Of a DNA stretch of 64,000 nt, positions 8,155 to 15,215 are shown one piece after another; positions within the stretch are counted from its first letter, which is position 1; each line of letters opens with the position of its first letter. The DNA is from Candidatus Aalborgicola bjergmarkensis (GTDB lineage Bacteria; Pseudomonadota; Gammaproteobacteria; Burkholderiales; Burkholderiaceae_C), in the NCBI GenBank assembly GCA_016708725.1, contig JADJFE010000001.1:124001-188000 (forward strand). The letters are read 5' to 3'. The notes under the pieces are model-generated. The model worked only from the letters and a program-made list of their open reading frames with translations, was not told where the DNA came from and did not search any database. The translations under genes were made by a program, and so were the position numbers.

Positions 8155-8398
8155 CTCCGAGCTTATACCTAACGATAGTATTCCGAACCTGCTTGACTTG
8201 ATAAGACTTTGCTTTTGATCCGAGTGGCTGCAAGTTGATAATTTCCTCTACTCCGGCTTTCGTGAAAATATGGTGGTCACCTTTAATGCGCTCATGGAAA
8301 CCCAATCCTATGAGTAAGTGCCTGATTTCGGTGAATGGAATATTGGCATCCGACTGCCCGACAAGGACACGGAGCAGCAAATCAGAATATTTTCCCAA
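8141..8398 (-). CDS. hicA: HicA-family mRNA interferase toxin
   Basis: This 85-residue protein has the HicA core: IRHLLIGLGFHERIKGDHH, where the G-x-H-H motif (His42/His43) holds the catalytic histidine, followed by the beta strand IFTKAGVEEIINLQP and the basic YQVKQVRN helix. It would cleave mRNA unless neutralised by HicB. It overlaps hicB by 14 bases, indicating coupled translation. A region with no gene lies upstream and probably carries the promoter. Confidence 0.85.
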   Translation of the reverse strand: MGKYSDLLLRVLVGQSDANIPFTEIRHLLIGLGFHERIKGDHHIFTKAGVEEIINLQPLGSKAKSYQVKQVRNTIVRYKLGDEDV

Positions 8399-8649
8399 GA
8401 TTGTCCCCGTTTATTGAGTTTATGACATGAAGTGCAGGACAACGACGAAGCCTTTTCCCACCGTACGCAACATAGGGAAACCCAACTCAATATAGGGGAA
8501 CTCGCCCGCGTCTCCCTACCCGCTTCGCTGGCATGGACACGACGCAATATGCCTGTTTCCACCTGCGACCGGAGTTATCAGTGTCTGGCTGTTTTTGCTC
8601 TTTGGAGTTCCGTGCGTGCCCTTGCCTTGCCTGGAACAAAGCAGAAAGA
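8399..8649. other. Non-coding stretch upstream of hicAB
   Basis: No gene with recognisable features was seen here. The last part, near TGGAACAAAGCAGAAAGACTC, resembles bases 10010-10032 (GGGACCAAGCAAAAAGACTC), which also directly precede a copy of the dispersed repeat. The repeat's flank may therefore extend into this stretch. Confidence 0.4.
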
Positions 8650-8752
8650 CTCCCATTTCGATAGATTCCCCCGCACGTCCAGCAAGCGCCATATGCCGAT
8701 TCAATACCTGAAAAACACCGCAAAAAGCAGAGCAAATTCCCTGACCAGCGAG
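8650..8752 (+). repeat. Dispersed repeat copy inside a vapC gene
   Basis: This is the long-arm version of the repeat (CCCCGCACGTCCAGCAAGCG, then the GCAAAAAGCAGAGCAAA extension). It follows directly after the N-terminal codons of a PIN-toxin gene on the minus strand and ends its homology. Confidence 0.65.
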
Positions 8753-8819
8753 CGTCATGGCTCACCTGGATGGCCGATGAATCGACCACTGCTTCATGCA
8801 AATTCATAGGCTGCTTCAT
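8753..8819 (-). pseudogene. VapC/PIN toxin, N-terminal fragment
   Basis: The frame starts with an ATG overlapping the antitoxin stop codon (ATGA) and reads MNLHEAVVDSSAI, the usual first strand of a PIN ribonuclease with its catalytic Asp. After about 20 codons the sequence turns into the dispersed repeat, and no further PIN motifs follow. The toxin is therefore truncated while the antitoxin upstream is whole. Confidence 0.55.
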
Positions 8820-9076
8820 TTGGGCAAACCAATCTCATCGTATTCAATGATGTCGGAAACCGGACGCGCATCGCGTGTGGGTAGCGCCGCGTAGCGCTTC
8901 AGGATGTCTTCCACATCTTCCTGGATTTGTGTCTGGAGTCTAGCTCTGGCCAACAAGGCTTCTTCCAGCAAAACAATGACTTCCTGATTGATCGAACGCC
9001 GGTGCAGGCCAGCCTCACGGTCAATCAATGCTTTGATGTGGGCGGGGACTTTTTTCAGTTGCAGTGCTCCGGTCAT
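8816..9076 (-). CDS. Arc/FitA-type antitoxin (VapB-like), toxin truncated
   Basis: An 86-residue ribbon-helix-helix protein: LQLKKVPAHIKALIDREA, then HRRSINQEVIVLLEEALLAR, typical of Arc/FitA antitoxins. The acidic C-terminal tail ending DIIEYDEIGLPK would wrap the toxin. The start at 9076 is chosen because GAGGAG stands seven bases upstream; an upstream in-frame ATG at 9112 lacks this. The partner toxin directly downstream is only an N-terminal fragment. Confidence 0.8.
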   Translation of the reverse strand: MTGALQLKKVPAHIKALIDREAGLHRRSINQEVIVLLEEALLARARLQTQIQEDVEDILKRYAALPTRDARPVSDIIEYDEIGLPK

Positions 9077-9122
9077 AAGTTGGCTCCTCGCTAGCGATAG
9101 TCGATGCCGCAATCTACCATAA

Positions 9123-9186
9123 ATAAAGAAATCAGCCTATAGACCGCATGGAACCTGCGGGAACGGCTATCAAAATAAGAGTACTC
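9123..9186 (+). repeat. Dispersed repeat copy
   Basis: A single arm with the core ATGGAACCTGCGGGAACGGC and TATCAAAATAAGAG, between two antitoxin loci. Confidence 0.65.
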
Positions 9187-9217
9187 GGTTTCGAGCAACT
9201 TGGCAGATGCGCAGGCC

Positions 9218-9268
9218 CTAGAACAGCTCGCTGTGCGTTCCCGTCCTGATGAGCTTGAGCGTCCCGGT
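9218..9268 (-). pseudogene. YafQ toxin tail remnant next to dinJ
   Basis: The minus strand reads TGTLKLIRTGTHSELF and a stop, the standard YafQ C-terminus including the catalytic-region histidine. It begins only about ten bases after the stop codon of the DinJ/RelB antitoxin. The toxin body (about 75 residues) is missing, so an internal deletion joined the antitoxin to the toxin tail. The order antitoxin-toxin supports the identification. Confidence 0.6.
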
Positions 9269-9278
9269 TCTGACAGGC

Positions 9279-9512
9279 TCAGAGATCGTCAAGGGTGACG
9301 TTTGTCACTTTGCCAGACTTTGCAGCCTTGATAGCGGCCAAGGTGGTGGGGTTTGGGCGCGGCAAATCCATGGGTAGGCCGCCCTTCTCCACGACGCCGC
9401 GCAGAAACAAACGGATAGCCGTACTCACGTCCAAACCCGCAGCTTTGAGTACTGCGGCAGCCTCACGCTTGAGCTCTGGTTCAACCCGGGAACGAACTTC
9501 GACGGTCAGCAT
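9279..9512 (-). CDS. dinJ: RelB/DinJ-family antitoxin, orphan
   Basis: A 77-residue ribbon-helix-helix antitoxin: TVEVRSRVEPELKREAAAVL, then a helix GLDVSTAIRLFLRGVVEKGG and a flexible acidic C-terminus (NVTLDDL). DinJ pairs with YafQ, a ribosome-dependent endoribonuclease. The ATG at 9512 has an AGGGG ribosome binding site eight bases upstream and is preferred over the ATG at 9527. Only the last 16 codons of the YafQ partner survive downstream, so it cannot now act as half of a toxin pair at this site. Confidence 0.85.
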   Translation of the reverse strand: MLTVEVRSRVEPELKREAAAVLKAAGLDVSTAIRLFLRGVVEKGGLPMDLPRPNPTTLAAIKAAKSGKVTNVTLDDL

Positions 9513-9574
9513 GGAGCACCCCTTCATAAACGGCTACATTGTAGCGCTGCCATCACACTAGAACGAAGATGATG

Positions 9575-9640
9575 AATATAGAAAATACAGCTACAACCTT
9601 TATGGAACGTGCGGTTTAAGCTATAAGAAATAGAGCAAAA
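9575..9640 (+). repeat. Dispersed repeat copy
   Basis: A divergent arm with the core TTTATGGAACGTGCGGTTTA and AAGCTATAAG. It occupies the place upstream of the HigA-type gene where a higB toxin would normally sit. Confidence 0.55.
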
Positions 9641-9706
9641 TAACACAGGAACCGACGTAATTCAAACCCAGGTGTGTTTTGAACCACCACTAAAAAGGTA
9701 TTGAAA

Positions 9707-9997
9707 ATGGACCGACTCCCAAATATTCATCCCGGCGAAGTGCTACTTGAGGAATTTCTGCGTCCGATGGGTGTAAGTCAATACCGGCTCTCCAAGGTCA
9801 TTGCAGTTCCGGCTATGCGAATCAGCGAAATATGCGCCGGAAAACGCAGTATCACGGCCGACACGGCGCTACGACTGTCCCGCGCACTGGGTACCACGCC
9901 GGGGTTTTGGCTGGCGCTTCAGGCCAGCTACGACACAGAAGAAGTGATGCGTCAACGCGCCGAGGAAATAGAGCATATTCTTCCGTTGCTGGCCTGA
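9707..9997 (+). CDS. higA: HigA/VapI-type antitoxin (XRE family), orphan
   Basis: A 96-residue helix-turn-helix protein with the HigA signature: NIHPGEVLLEEFL, then the HTH region SQYRLSKVIAVPAMRISEIC, AGKRSITADTALRLSRALG, and the conserved TPGFWLALQASYD. It would repress its own promoter and neutralise a HigB toxin. The normal order is higB-higA, but upstream there is only a repeat and short non-coding sequence, so the toxin appears lost. The ATG at 9707 has AAAAAGG eight bases upstream. A TTG two codons earlier is too close to the Shine-Dalgarno. Confidence 0.85.
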   Translation: MDRLPNIHPGEVLLEEFLRPMGVSQYRLSKVIAVPAMRISEICAGKRSITADTALRLSRALGTTPGFWLALQASYDTEEVMRQRAEEIEHILPLLA

Positions 9998-10017
9998 CCA
10001 TCACGCCAGGGACCAAG

Positions 10018-10214
10018 CAAAAAGACTCCAATTTCGATAGCTGTCCCCGCACGTTCCATAAGGCTTTCAAGCCGATTAGCCCCAAAAATACCCCGTCCAC
10101 CCCAACCGCCCGGCGCAGCGGGAGGCGTTTTGTGGGGGTAAATTGGGCCAAAATAAGGAACGAATATGGCTGTACCGCCCATGGGACAAGCGGGGACAGC
10201 TATAAACATAGGAG
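10018..10214. repeat. Dispersed repeat, inverted pair
   Basis: The left arm (10018-10090) has AGCTGTCCCCGCACGTTCCA and the right arm (about 10145-10214) has CCATGGGACAAGCGGGGACA. The central 18-20 bases of the two arms are near-perfect inverted copies. It lies between higA and the glycosyltransferase stop, a convergent gap where it could also act as a terminator. Confidence 0.7.
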
Positions 10215-10218
10215 CACG

Positions 10219-11442
10219 CTACTGCGCCTGTGCCACCGACAGGTAGATCAACTCCTGTTTGCGCGCCACTTCCGGCCATAGATACCCTTTAGCAAAGTGC
10301 CCTCCCCTTTGCCTGAGCGTGGACTGCAGGGTGGTATCAAACAACAGCCGCTGCAGCGCTTGCGCCAGGGCCGTGACGTCGCGTGGGTTTTCAAGGATCA
10401 AGGCGTCAAGCTCGTGCGTCAGCAAGGCGGCAATGCCGCAGTATCTGGCGGCACTGACAACCACGGGCAATCCGTGGGCCAGGGCTTCCAGCACCACCAT
10501 GGCGAAAGTGTCTTCCAGCGTCGGGTGCGCCAGGCAGTCGGCGGCGCGGTAGGCTACATGCACCGCATCGAGTGCGCCCAGAAAGAAAATGCGCCCGGAC
10601 AACCCCAGTTTGGCAACTTCGTCCTGAAACCCGGCAATTTGCGCCGCATTGCCCACTACTGCCAGATAACACTGCGGCGGCAGCAGCAGCAAGGCCTGCA
10701 GCAAAGTTTCCAAACCCTTTTTGCGGTAATCATTGGCGACGAACAAGATACAGGAACCCTGCGCTGGCAGTCCCAACTGCGCACGTGCGCTGGCTTTTTC
10801 TGCCGCGCTGGGTGCAACATGCAGCGCATCGACGCCCGGTGTCACGATCTGCATTGCGGCCTGGGTGTGCGGGTAGGTTTGCGCCATGATGGTGTGCAGA
10901 CTGGCCGAAGTCGGCACGATGACACGCCCGGCGCGCGGCGCATAACGCGCCCACTCCAGCGCCAGATAGACCAGCAAACGCACACTGGTGGCGATTTTCA
11001 ACCAGCGCAGCGCCCGCCTCCAGCCTTGGCGCGCGTGCAGCAGGTTGTGCTTGATCGGCAGCACATGCACCGTCTGCACCTGCCCGTGCCAGGTGTTTTC
11101 GTGCGAATGCACCACGTCAAAACCACGACGCGTGGCCCACCAGGTCGCTGTGGCAAACCACAACTGGTTGATCCAGCGTGGCCGCTGCAACGGTGCGGGT
11201 ATACGGTGGTAGTGCACACCCGGCCAGGCATGTTCGATATGCTGGGCAAACACATGCAATTCATGGCGCTGCGCCAATTGTTCGACCAGTGCTATCGAAT
11301 AGCGCTCGGCTCCGCCGCCGCTGGGACGAAATATCCGGTTCAAAACAGCAATTTTCAGGCGGCGCTGCGGCGCAGCGGATGCGGGCGTGTTTACGGGCGT
11401 GTTTACGGGCAGGTTTGCGGGCAGGTTTACGGGCATATTCAT
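10219..11442 (-). CDS. GT4-family glycosyltransferase
   Basis: This 407-residue GT-B fold enzyme probably adds a sugar to a cell-surface polysaccharide or lipopolysaccharide. The N-terminal domain has the acceptor-side loop PSGGGAERYSIALVEQL. The C-terminal domain has FVANDYRKKGLETLLQAL and the nucleotide-sugar-binding E-x7-E region in EDTFAMVVLEALAHGLPVVV. It starts by ATGA overlap with the stop codon of the deacetylase gene upstream, so the frame running further upstream is not used. The first 20 residues (repeated PVN/PAN units) are low complexity and encoded by short DNA repeats. The sugar specificity cannot be read from the sequence. Confidence 0.85.
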   Translation of the reverse strand: MNMPVNLPANLPVNTPVNTPASAAPQRRLKIAVLNRIFRPSGGGAERYSIALVEQLAQRHELHVFAQHIEHAWPGVHYHRIPAPLQRPRWINQLWFATATWWATRRGFDVVHSHENTWHGQVQTVHVLPIKHNLLHARQGWRRALRWLKIATSVRLLVYLALEWARYAPRAGRVIVPTSASLHTIMAQTYPHTQAAMQIVTPGVDALHVAPSAAEKASARAQLGLPAQGSCILFVANDYRKKGLETLLQALLLLPPQCYLAVVGNAAQIAGFQDEVAKLGLSGRIFFLGALDAVHVAYRAADCLAHPTLEDTFAMVVLEALAHGLPVVVSAARYCGIAALLTHELDALILENPRDVTALAQALQRLLFDTTLQSTLRQRGGHFAKGYLWPEVARKQELIYLSVAQAQ

Positions 11443-12191
11443 GGGCGCCGACGGTCTTCGTAGCCACTGGTCAGCTTCCACCACAGCAGGGCACGCGAGG
11501 TCGTTCTGAGCACCGGAACGCGCGGCAATTCCAGCAAACCATCGCCCGAGCGGCAACGCCCGCGCCAGGTCGTCGTGGCGCTCTGGTAGCCCGCTTGGCC
11601 GACCATGGCACTGTGATCCGGGGTGAAGGCGCCGTAGGGGTAGCAAAAGTGCGCAACCGGCACTCCCGTGCATTGTTCCAGCTCCTGCTTGCAGCCAAGA
11701 ATCTCCTGCTCGCAACTGGCGGCATCCAGATCGGTCAGGCGCACGTGGTAGCGGGTGTGCGCGCCCACCTCCTGCCCGGCAGCCATCCATTGCCGTAAAT
11801 GGCTGGCATCCATGAGTTGCGCAGGCGGTATGCCATTGGCCTGGTCCCAGAGGTTGCTCTGCCCGAGCAAGGCGCTCACCACGTAACAGGTCGAAGAAAA
11901 CCCGAAACGCAGCAAAGTCGGCAAGGCATTTTCCAGGTTATTGAGGTAACCATCGTCAAAGGTGATGCCAAACACCCGGCCCTGGCGCTCACCTTTCAGA
12001 TAGGGCAGCAAGGCGCCCATGCTCAGGCCCTGGTAGCCCAGCGCATGCAAAAACGCCATCTGCCGCGCAAACCCTTCCGGTGTCACGCTCAGGCTGCGAA
12101 ATGCCGCCTCTTTAGGGGGCGTAGCAGCGATCTGGTGGTAGGTCAGGATCGGGATCGGTGCGGCGCTGTTGACCAGGAATGGGGTATGCAC
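11439..12191 (-). CDS. Polysaccharide deacetylase (NodB homology, CE4)
   Basis: The 250-residue protein has the CE4 metal-dependent deacetylase motifs: ILTYHQI near the start, the TFDDGY motif with the catalytic base and metal-binding Asp, and HTRYH with the two metal-binding histidines. A later FCYPYG motif completes the site. It has no signal peptide, so it may act in the cytoplasm or on lipid-linked sugars. It is coupled to the glycosyltransferase by a four-base overlap, suggesting a two-gene unit for modifying a surface glycan. Confidence 0.87.
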   Translation of the reverse strand: MHTPFLVNSAAPIPILTYHQIAATPPKEAAFRSLSVTPEGFARQMAFLHALGYQGLSMGALLPYLKGERQGRVFGITFDDGYLNNLENALPTLLRFGFSSTCYVVSALLGQSNLWDQANGIPPAQLMDASHLRQWMAAGQEVGAHTRYHVRLTDLDAASCEQEILGCKQELEQCTGVPVAHFCYPYGAFTPDHSAMVGQAGYQSATTTWRGRCRSGDGLLELPRVPVLRTTSRALLWWKLTSGYEDRRRP

Positions 12192-12212
12192 GGTGGTGTG
12201 GCAGGGATAAGT

Positions 12213-12524
12213 CTAAAGATACGCCTCAAGATGCTCAATGAGTTCATCAAGATAAGCCGATTGATAGGCATTTTTGCTACGGTTTAAATAGTAAGCCAAC
12301 TCGCCTGCGACTTCGGAAAGAGCGTATTTTCTGAACCTGATCCACTTTTTCCTGTTGTTGTTCAAATCGGCTTGCGTCACCTCATCCCGAACCCAAAGAG
12401 AAGCCAATTTCAGAATCAACTTCTTCTGATCATTGTCCAAATCAACTGCAATATATTCAAACTCGGCAGACATAACACTATCACTTTGCCTTTTAACGGG
12501 ATGAACGCTGGATTCATTTATCAC
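12213..12524 (-). CDS. Small protein of unknown function
   Basis: This 103-residue (or 86-residue) protein is not recognised. It is polar and predicted helical, with IAVDLDNDQKKLILKLASLW and a basic NNNRKKWIRFRKYALSEVA segment, and it ends with the acidic helix LDELIEHLEAYL. The longest frame starts with GTG at 12524. An ATG at 12473 (MSAEFEYI) is also possible. It lies ten bases downstream of another unknown gene on the same strand, so the two may be co-expressed. The region is A/T-richer than its neighbours, hinting at recent acquisition. Confidence 0.55.
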   Translation of the reverse strand: MINESSVHPVKRQSDSVMSAEFEYIAVDLDNDQKKLILKLASLWVRDEVTQADLNNNRKKWIRFRKYALSEVAGELAYYLNRSKNAYQSAYLDELIEHLEAYL

Positions 12525-12534
12525 TCAAGAGGCG

Positions 12535-12885
12535 CTAACCCTTTTCCTGCGCCCGAATCAATTCCATTCTCTGCTTTTCCAAGGTTATTAGTTTTCTCTT
12601 GAGGCTATTGATTTCTGTGTTCACAGTTTTCAATTTATGCGCCATCTCCTGCTCTTTCAGACCTTCGGCCCCACGCAGTGCCAAAGCCAATGCCTCAACT
12701 TCGGTTCGAAAGAGCTTAAAGTAAGGATTGCCATGAGCCCACTGCTGTCGGCACTGCAATTTGCCACTTTTCATAGCAGCAAATACTTCATCTTCAGTAA
12801 GGTTAAATTCCTTACAAGCATTCTTGTGACTTAATGTGCCACCTGGTTTAGTCCAATCTGATTCCAACATTCTCAATTTTTCCAA
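12535..12885 (-). CDS. Unknown protein with C-terminal coiled coil
   Basis: This 116-residue protein is not recognised. The first part (SHKNACKEFNLTEDEVFAAM) resembles a small helix-turn-helix or excisionase-like fold that reads a 'key word' then a residue pattern NPYFKLFR. The last third, KLKTVNTEINSLKRKLITLE, is a strong coiled coil. It is located between the PIN toxin gene and another unknown gene on the same strand, with small gaps. A regulatory or phage-related origin is possible but not shown. Confidence 0.55.
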   Translation of the reverse strand: MEKLRMLESDWTKPGGTLSHKNACKEFNLTEDEVFAAMKSGKLQCRQQWAHGNPYFKLFRTEVEALALALRGAEGLKEQEMAHKLKTVNTEINSLKRKLITLEKQRMELIRAQEKG

Positions 12886-12905
12886 TATATTTAGCCTATT
12901 AACTG

Positions 12906-13313
12906 CTAGGCTAACAAAGTCATTCCGGCCAACCTTACCGCGCCCTTGTCAAAACTGACTGTCTGTGTGCAGCCCTGCGCTCGTGCAATCTCGACGATCA
13001 ACAAATCCGCGAATCCAGATTTGCTGCCCTTTCGTGACTGCAAGACTTGCGTTACTGCTTTTACAAGTTCGTGCCGCTCCACTTGAAACTGTTCAGCATT
13101 CAGAAAATCTTCGACGGTACTCGCCAATTCGTCGTCAGTGGCAGCATACAGTCGCTTGAGTACCCAACAGACTTCGACCAAAACCACCAGACTGATGAAA
13201 CCAGGCTGTGTCGCACTCAAATCCTGTTCAATATATCGGGTAGCAATGGCAGCCTGTTTTACATCGTCCTGCGTCAGATAACGCACCAGCACATTGGTAT
13301 CAAGTCCGACCAC
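12906..13313 (-). CDS. PIN-domain ribonuclease toxin (VapC-type)
   Basis: A 135-residue PIN domain with the acidic active-site residues in place: Asp5 (GLDTNVLVRYL), Glu47 (VVLVEVCWVL), Asp103 (SGFADLLIVEIA) and Asp122 (VSFDKGAV). It should cleave RNA, probably tRNA or mRNA, when free of antitoxin. It starts with GTG at 13313, three bases after the antitoxin stop codon, so translation is coupled. Unlike the other toxin loci of the window's first 10 kb, this pair is complete. Confidence 0.88.
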   Translation of the reverse strand: MVGLDTNVLVRYLTQDDVKQAAIATRYIEQDLSATQPGFISLVVLVEVCWVLKRLYAATDDELASTVEDFLNAEQFQVERHELVKAVTQVLQSRKGSKSGFADLLIVEIARAQGCTQTVSFDKGAVRLAGMTLLA

Positions 13314-13315
13314 GG

Positions 13316-13594
13316 CTAATCCGAACCATCCGAACCATCCGAACTAATAGAACGAAAGCGCAACGCTGCCTCAGAAGCTATTGCCTCATCCATGGCTGCA
13401 ATGCTGACGGGTTTGGACACCCTGCCAGCAAATCGTCCTCTAAGCGTTGGCGCTGCGCCACGTAACGGCACCACCTTGAACCCGTCTTTATCGCGTACAA
13501 AATCCAGCTTAACTCCTGCATGCAACCCCAAGGCAGTCCGCAATGCAAGTGGAATTGTGACTTGCCCTTTGCTTGTTATCGTGGCAGTTGGCAT
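13316..13594 (-). CDS. AbrB/MazE-type antitoxin of the PIN toxin
   Basis: This 92-residue protein begins with the swapped-hairpin AbrB DNA-binding domain: TATITSKGQVTIPLALRTAL and GLHAGVKLDFVRD. The rest is a disordered toxin-binding tail that ends in a serine/glycine/aspartate repeat encoded by a nine-base tandem repeat (TCCGAACCA on the plus strand, 13319-13344). The start at 13594 has GGAGAT upstream. A longer frame begins at 13639 but adds a cysteine-rich stretch with no homology features. It directly precedes its toxin and follows RNase G on the same strand. Confidence 0.85.
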   Translation of the reverse strand: MPTATITSKGQVTIPLALRTALGLHAGVKLDFVRDKDGFKVVPLRGAAPTLRGRFAGRVSKPVSIAAMDEAIASEAALRFRSISSDGSDGSD

Positions 13595-13625
13595 GCATAT
13601 CTCCTTACCTGGAATCACATTCTTG

Positions 13626-15101
13626 CTACAGCAGCACAATATCGTACTGCTCCTGCCCCATGGCCGTTTCGCTTTGCAGGGAAACCGGCTTACCGATGAA
13701 TTCGCTCAGACCGGCCAGATGCTGGCTTTCTTCGTCCAGGAATAATTCAATGACCTTGGGCGAAGCCACCACGCGAAATTCACGTGGGTTGAATTGCCGG
13801 GCTTCGCGCAGTATTTCCCGAAAAATGTCGTAGGCCACGCTGCGCGCCGTTTTCACCATGCCCCGGCCCTGGCACACCGCGCAAGGTTCGCACAATATGT
13901 GTGCCAGCGATTCACGGGTGCGCTTGCGCGTCATCTCGACCAGGCCCAGATGCGAAAAACCACCGGCGGTGGTTTTCACCCGGTCGCGCGCCAATTGTTT
14001 TTTGAATTCGGCCAACACAGCATCACGGTGGTCATCACGCGCCATGTCGATAAAGTCCACGATGATGATGCCCCCCAGATTACGCAAACGCAGTTGGCGG
14101 GCGATGGCCTGGGCGGCTTCCAGATTGGTTTTGAAAATGGTGTCGTCAAAATTGCGAATACCGACAAAACCGCCGGTATTCACATCAATCGTGGTCAATG
14201 CCTCGGTCTGGTCCACAATCAGGTAACCGCCCGATTTGAGGTCCACGCGCCGCCCCAGGGCACGGGCAATTTCCTCATCAATCGAAAACAGGTCAAAAAT
14301 GGGCCGCTCACCCTTGTAAAGCTGTAATTTTTCGACCGCCATGGGCATGAATTCGGCACCAAAGGCCTTGAGCGCATCAAACTGCTCGTGGGAATCAATC
14401 CGGATGGTCTGCGTCGATTCGCTCACCATGTCGCGTAGTACCCTTTGCATCAGGCTCAAGTCCTGGTGTAGCAGAGCCGGCGATGGCAACTGGGCCGCAG
14501 CATCCTTGATACGCGCCCAGGCCTTGCGCAGGTACGCAATATCTTCCGCCAGCTCGGCATCCGACGCATCCTCGCCATTGGTGCGCAGAATAAAGCCCCC
14601 GCCTTGCGGAGCGACCAGCTGCTGCAAGCGCGCGCGCAGCTCATCGCGCTGGTGTCCGGGTATCTTTTGCGACACGCCAATGTGGTCGTCCTGCGGCAAA
14701 AACACCAGCAATCGCCCGGCAATGCTGATTTGTGTGGACAATCTGGCGCCCTTGGTGCCGATAGGCTCCTTGATGACCTGCACCATCAGGGATTGGCCCT
14801 CGAAAATCTGTTTCTCGATGGGAATGCTGGCAGCAGCAGTCTTGGCGGCCATGGGTGTTTCACCGGCTACCGGACTGTGCCAGACATCGGCCACGTGCAG
14901 AAAAGCGGCGCGCGCCAGCCCGATCTCGATAAAAGCCGATTGCATGCCGGGCAATACCCGCGCCACCCGGCCCAGATACACATTGCCAACCGGCCCACGC
15001 TCCAGCGCCCGCTCGACGTGCAATTCCTGCACGGCAGCGTTCTCCATGATCACAACCCGCACTTCCTGGGGGGACCAATTAATCAAAATGTCTTGTTGCA
15101 T
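13626..15101 (-). CDS. rng: Ribonuclease G
   Basis: A 491-residue enzyme of the RNase E/G family, close to the E. coli RNase G length of 489. It has the S1 RNA-binding domain near the N-terminus (VGNVYLGRVARVLPGMQSAF), the DNase I-like catalytic region with the metal-binding residues TIDVNTGGFVG and IIIVDFIDM, and the zinc-link cysteines CEPCAVCQGRG. It processes 16S rRNA 5' ends and degrades mRNA. The start MQQDILINWSPQEVRV is the family standard. A frame extending to 15311 is not used. The downstream toxin-antitoxin genes are on the same strand. Confidence 0.95.
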   Translation of the reverse strand: MQQDILINWSPQEVRVVIMENAAVQELHVERALERGPVGNVYLGRVARVLPGMQSAFIEIGLARAAFLHVADVWHSPVAGETPMAAKTAAASIPIEKQIFEGQSLMVQVIKEPIGTKGARLSTQISIAGRLLVFLPQDDHIGVSQKIPGHQRDELRARLQQLVAPQGGGFILRTNGEDASDAELAEDIAYLRKAWARIKDAAAQLPSPALLHQDLSLMQRVLRDMVSESTQTIRIDSHEQFDALKAFGAEFMPMAVEKLQLYKGERPIFDLFSIDEEIARALGRRVDLKSGGYLIVDQTEALTTIDVNTGGFVGIRNFDDTIFKTNLEAAQAIARQLRLRNLGGIIIVDFIDMARDDHRDAVLAEFKKQLARDRVKTTAGGFSHLGLVEMTRKRTRESLAHILCEPCAVCQGRGMVKTARSVAYDIFREILREARQFNPREFRVVASPKVIELFLDEESQHLAGLSEFIGKPVSLQSETAMGQEQYDIVLL

Positions 15102-15215
15102 GGTTTGCGGGGATTTTTGGGGTTTTTTGGGGTTTTTTTTGAAATTTTCCAGCTCCGTGGAGTTTCCACGAAAATCGGCCCGGAAGTTGAATGTTAACCG
15201 CAACGCACTACACCC

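Noticed and set aside
8432..8809. Plus-strand frame of 125 codons upstream of the truncated vapC
   Set aside because: It reads through the dispersed repeat, has no domain features and lies opposite the vapC fragment.
11443..11790. Longer N-terminus for the glycosyltransferase
   Set aside because: It overlaps most of the deacetylase gene's 3' half and shows only low-complexity residues. The ATGA overlap start at 11442 fits operon coupling.
12535..12885. Unknown gene considered as an antitoxin for the PIN toxin
   Set aside because: The PIN toxin already has its AbrB-type partner directly upstream, and this protein has a coiled coil instead of an antitoxin fold.
15109..15141. GGGGTTTTTT tract upstream of rng considered as a G-quadruplex
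   Set aside because: Only three full G4 runs are present with six-base spacers, so a stable quadruplex is not supported.
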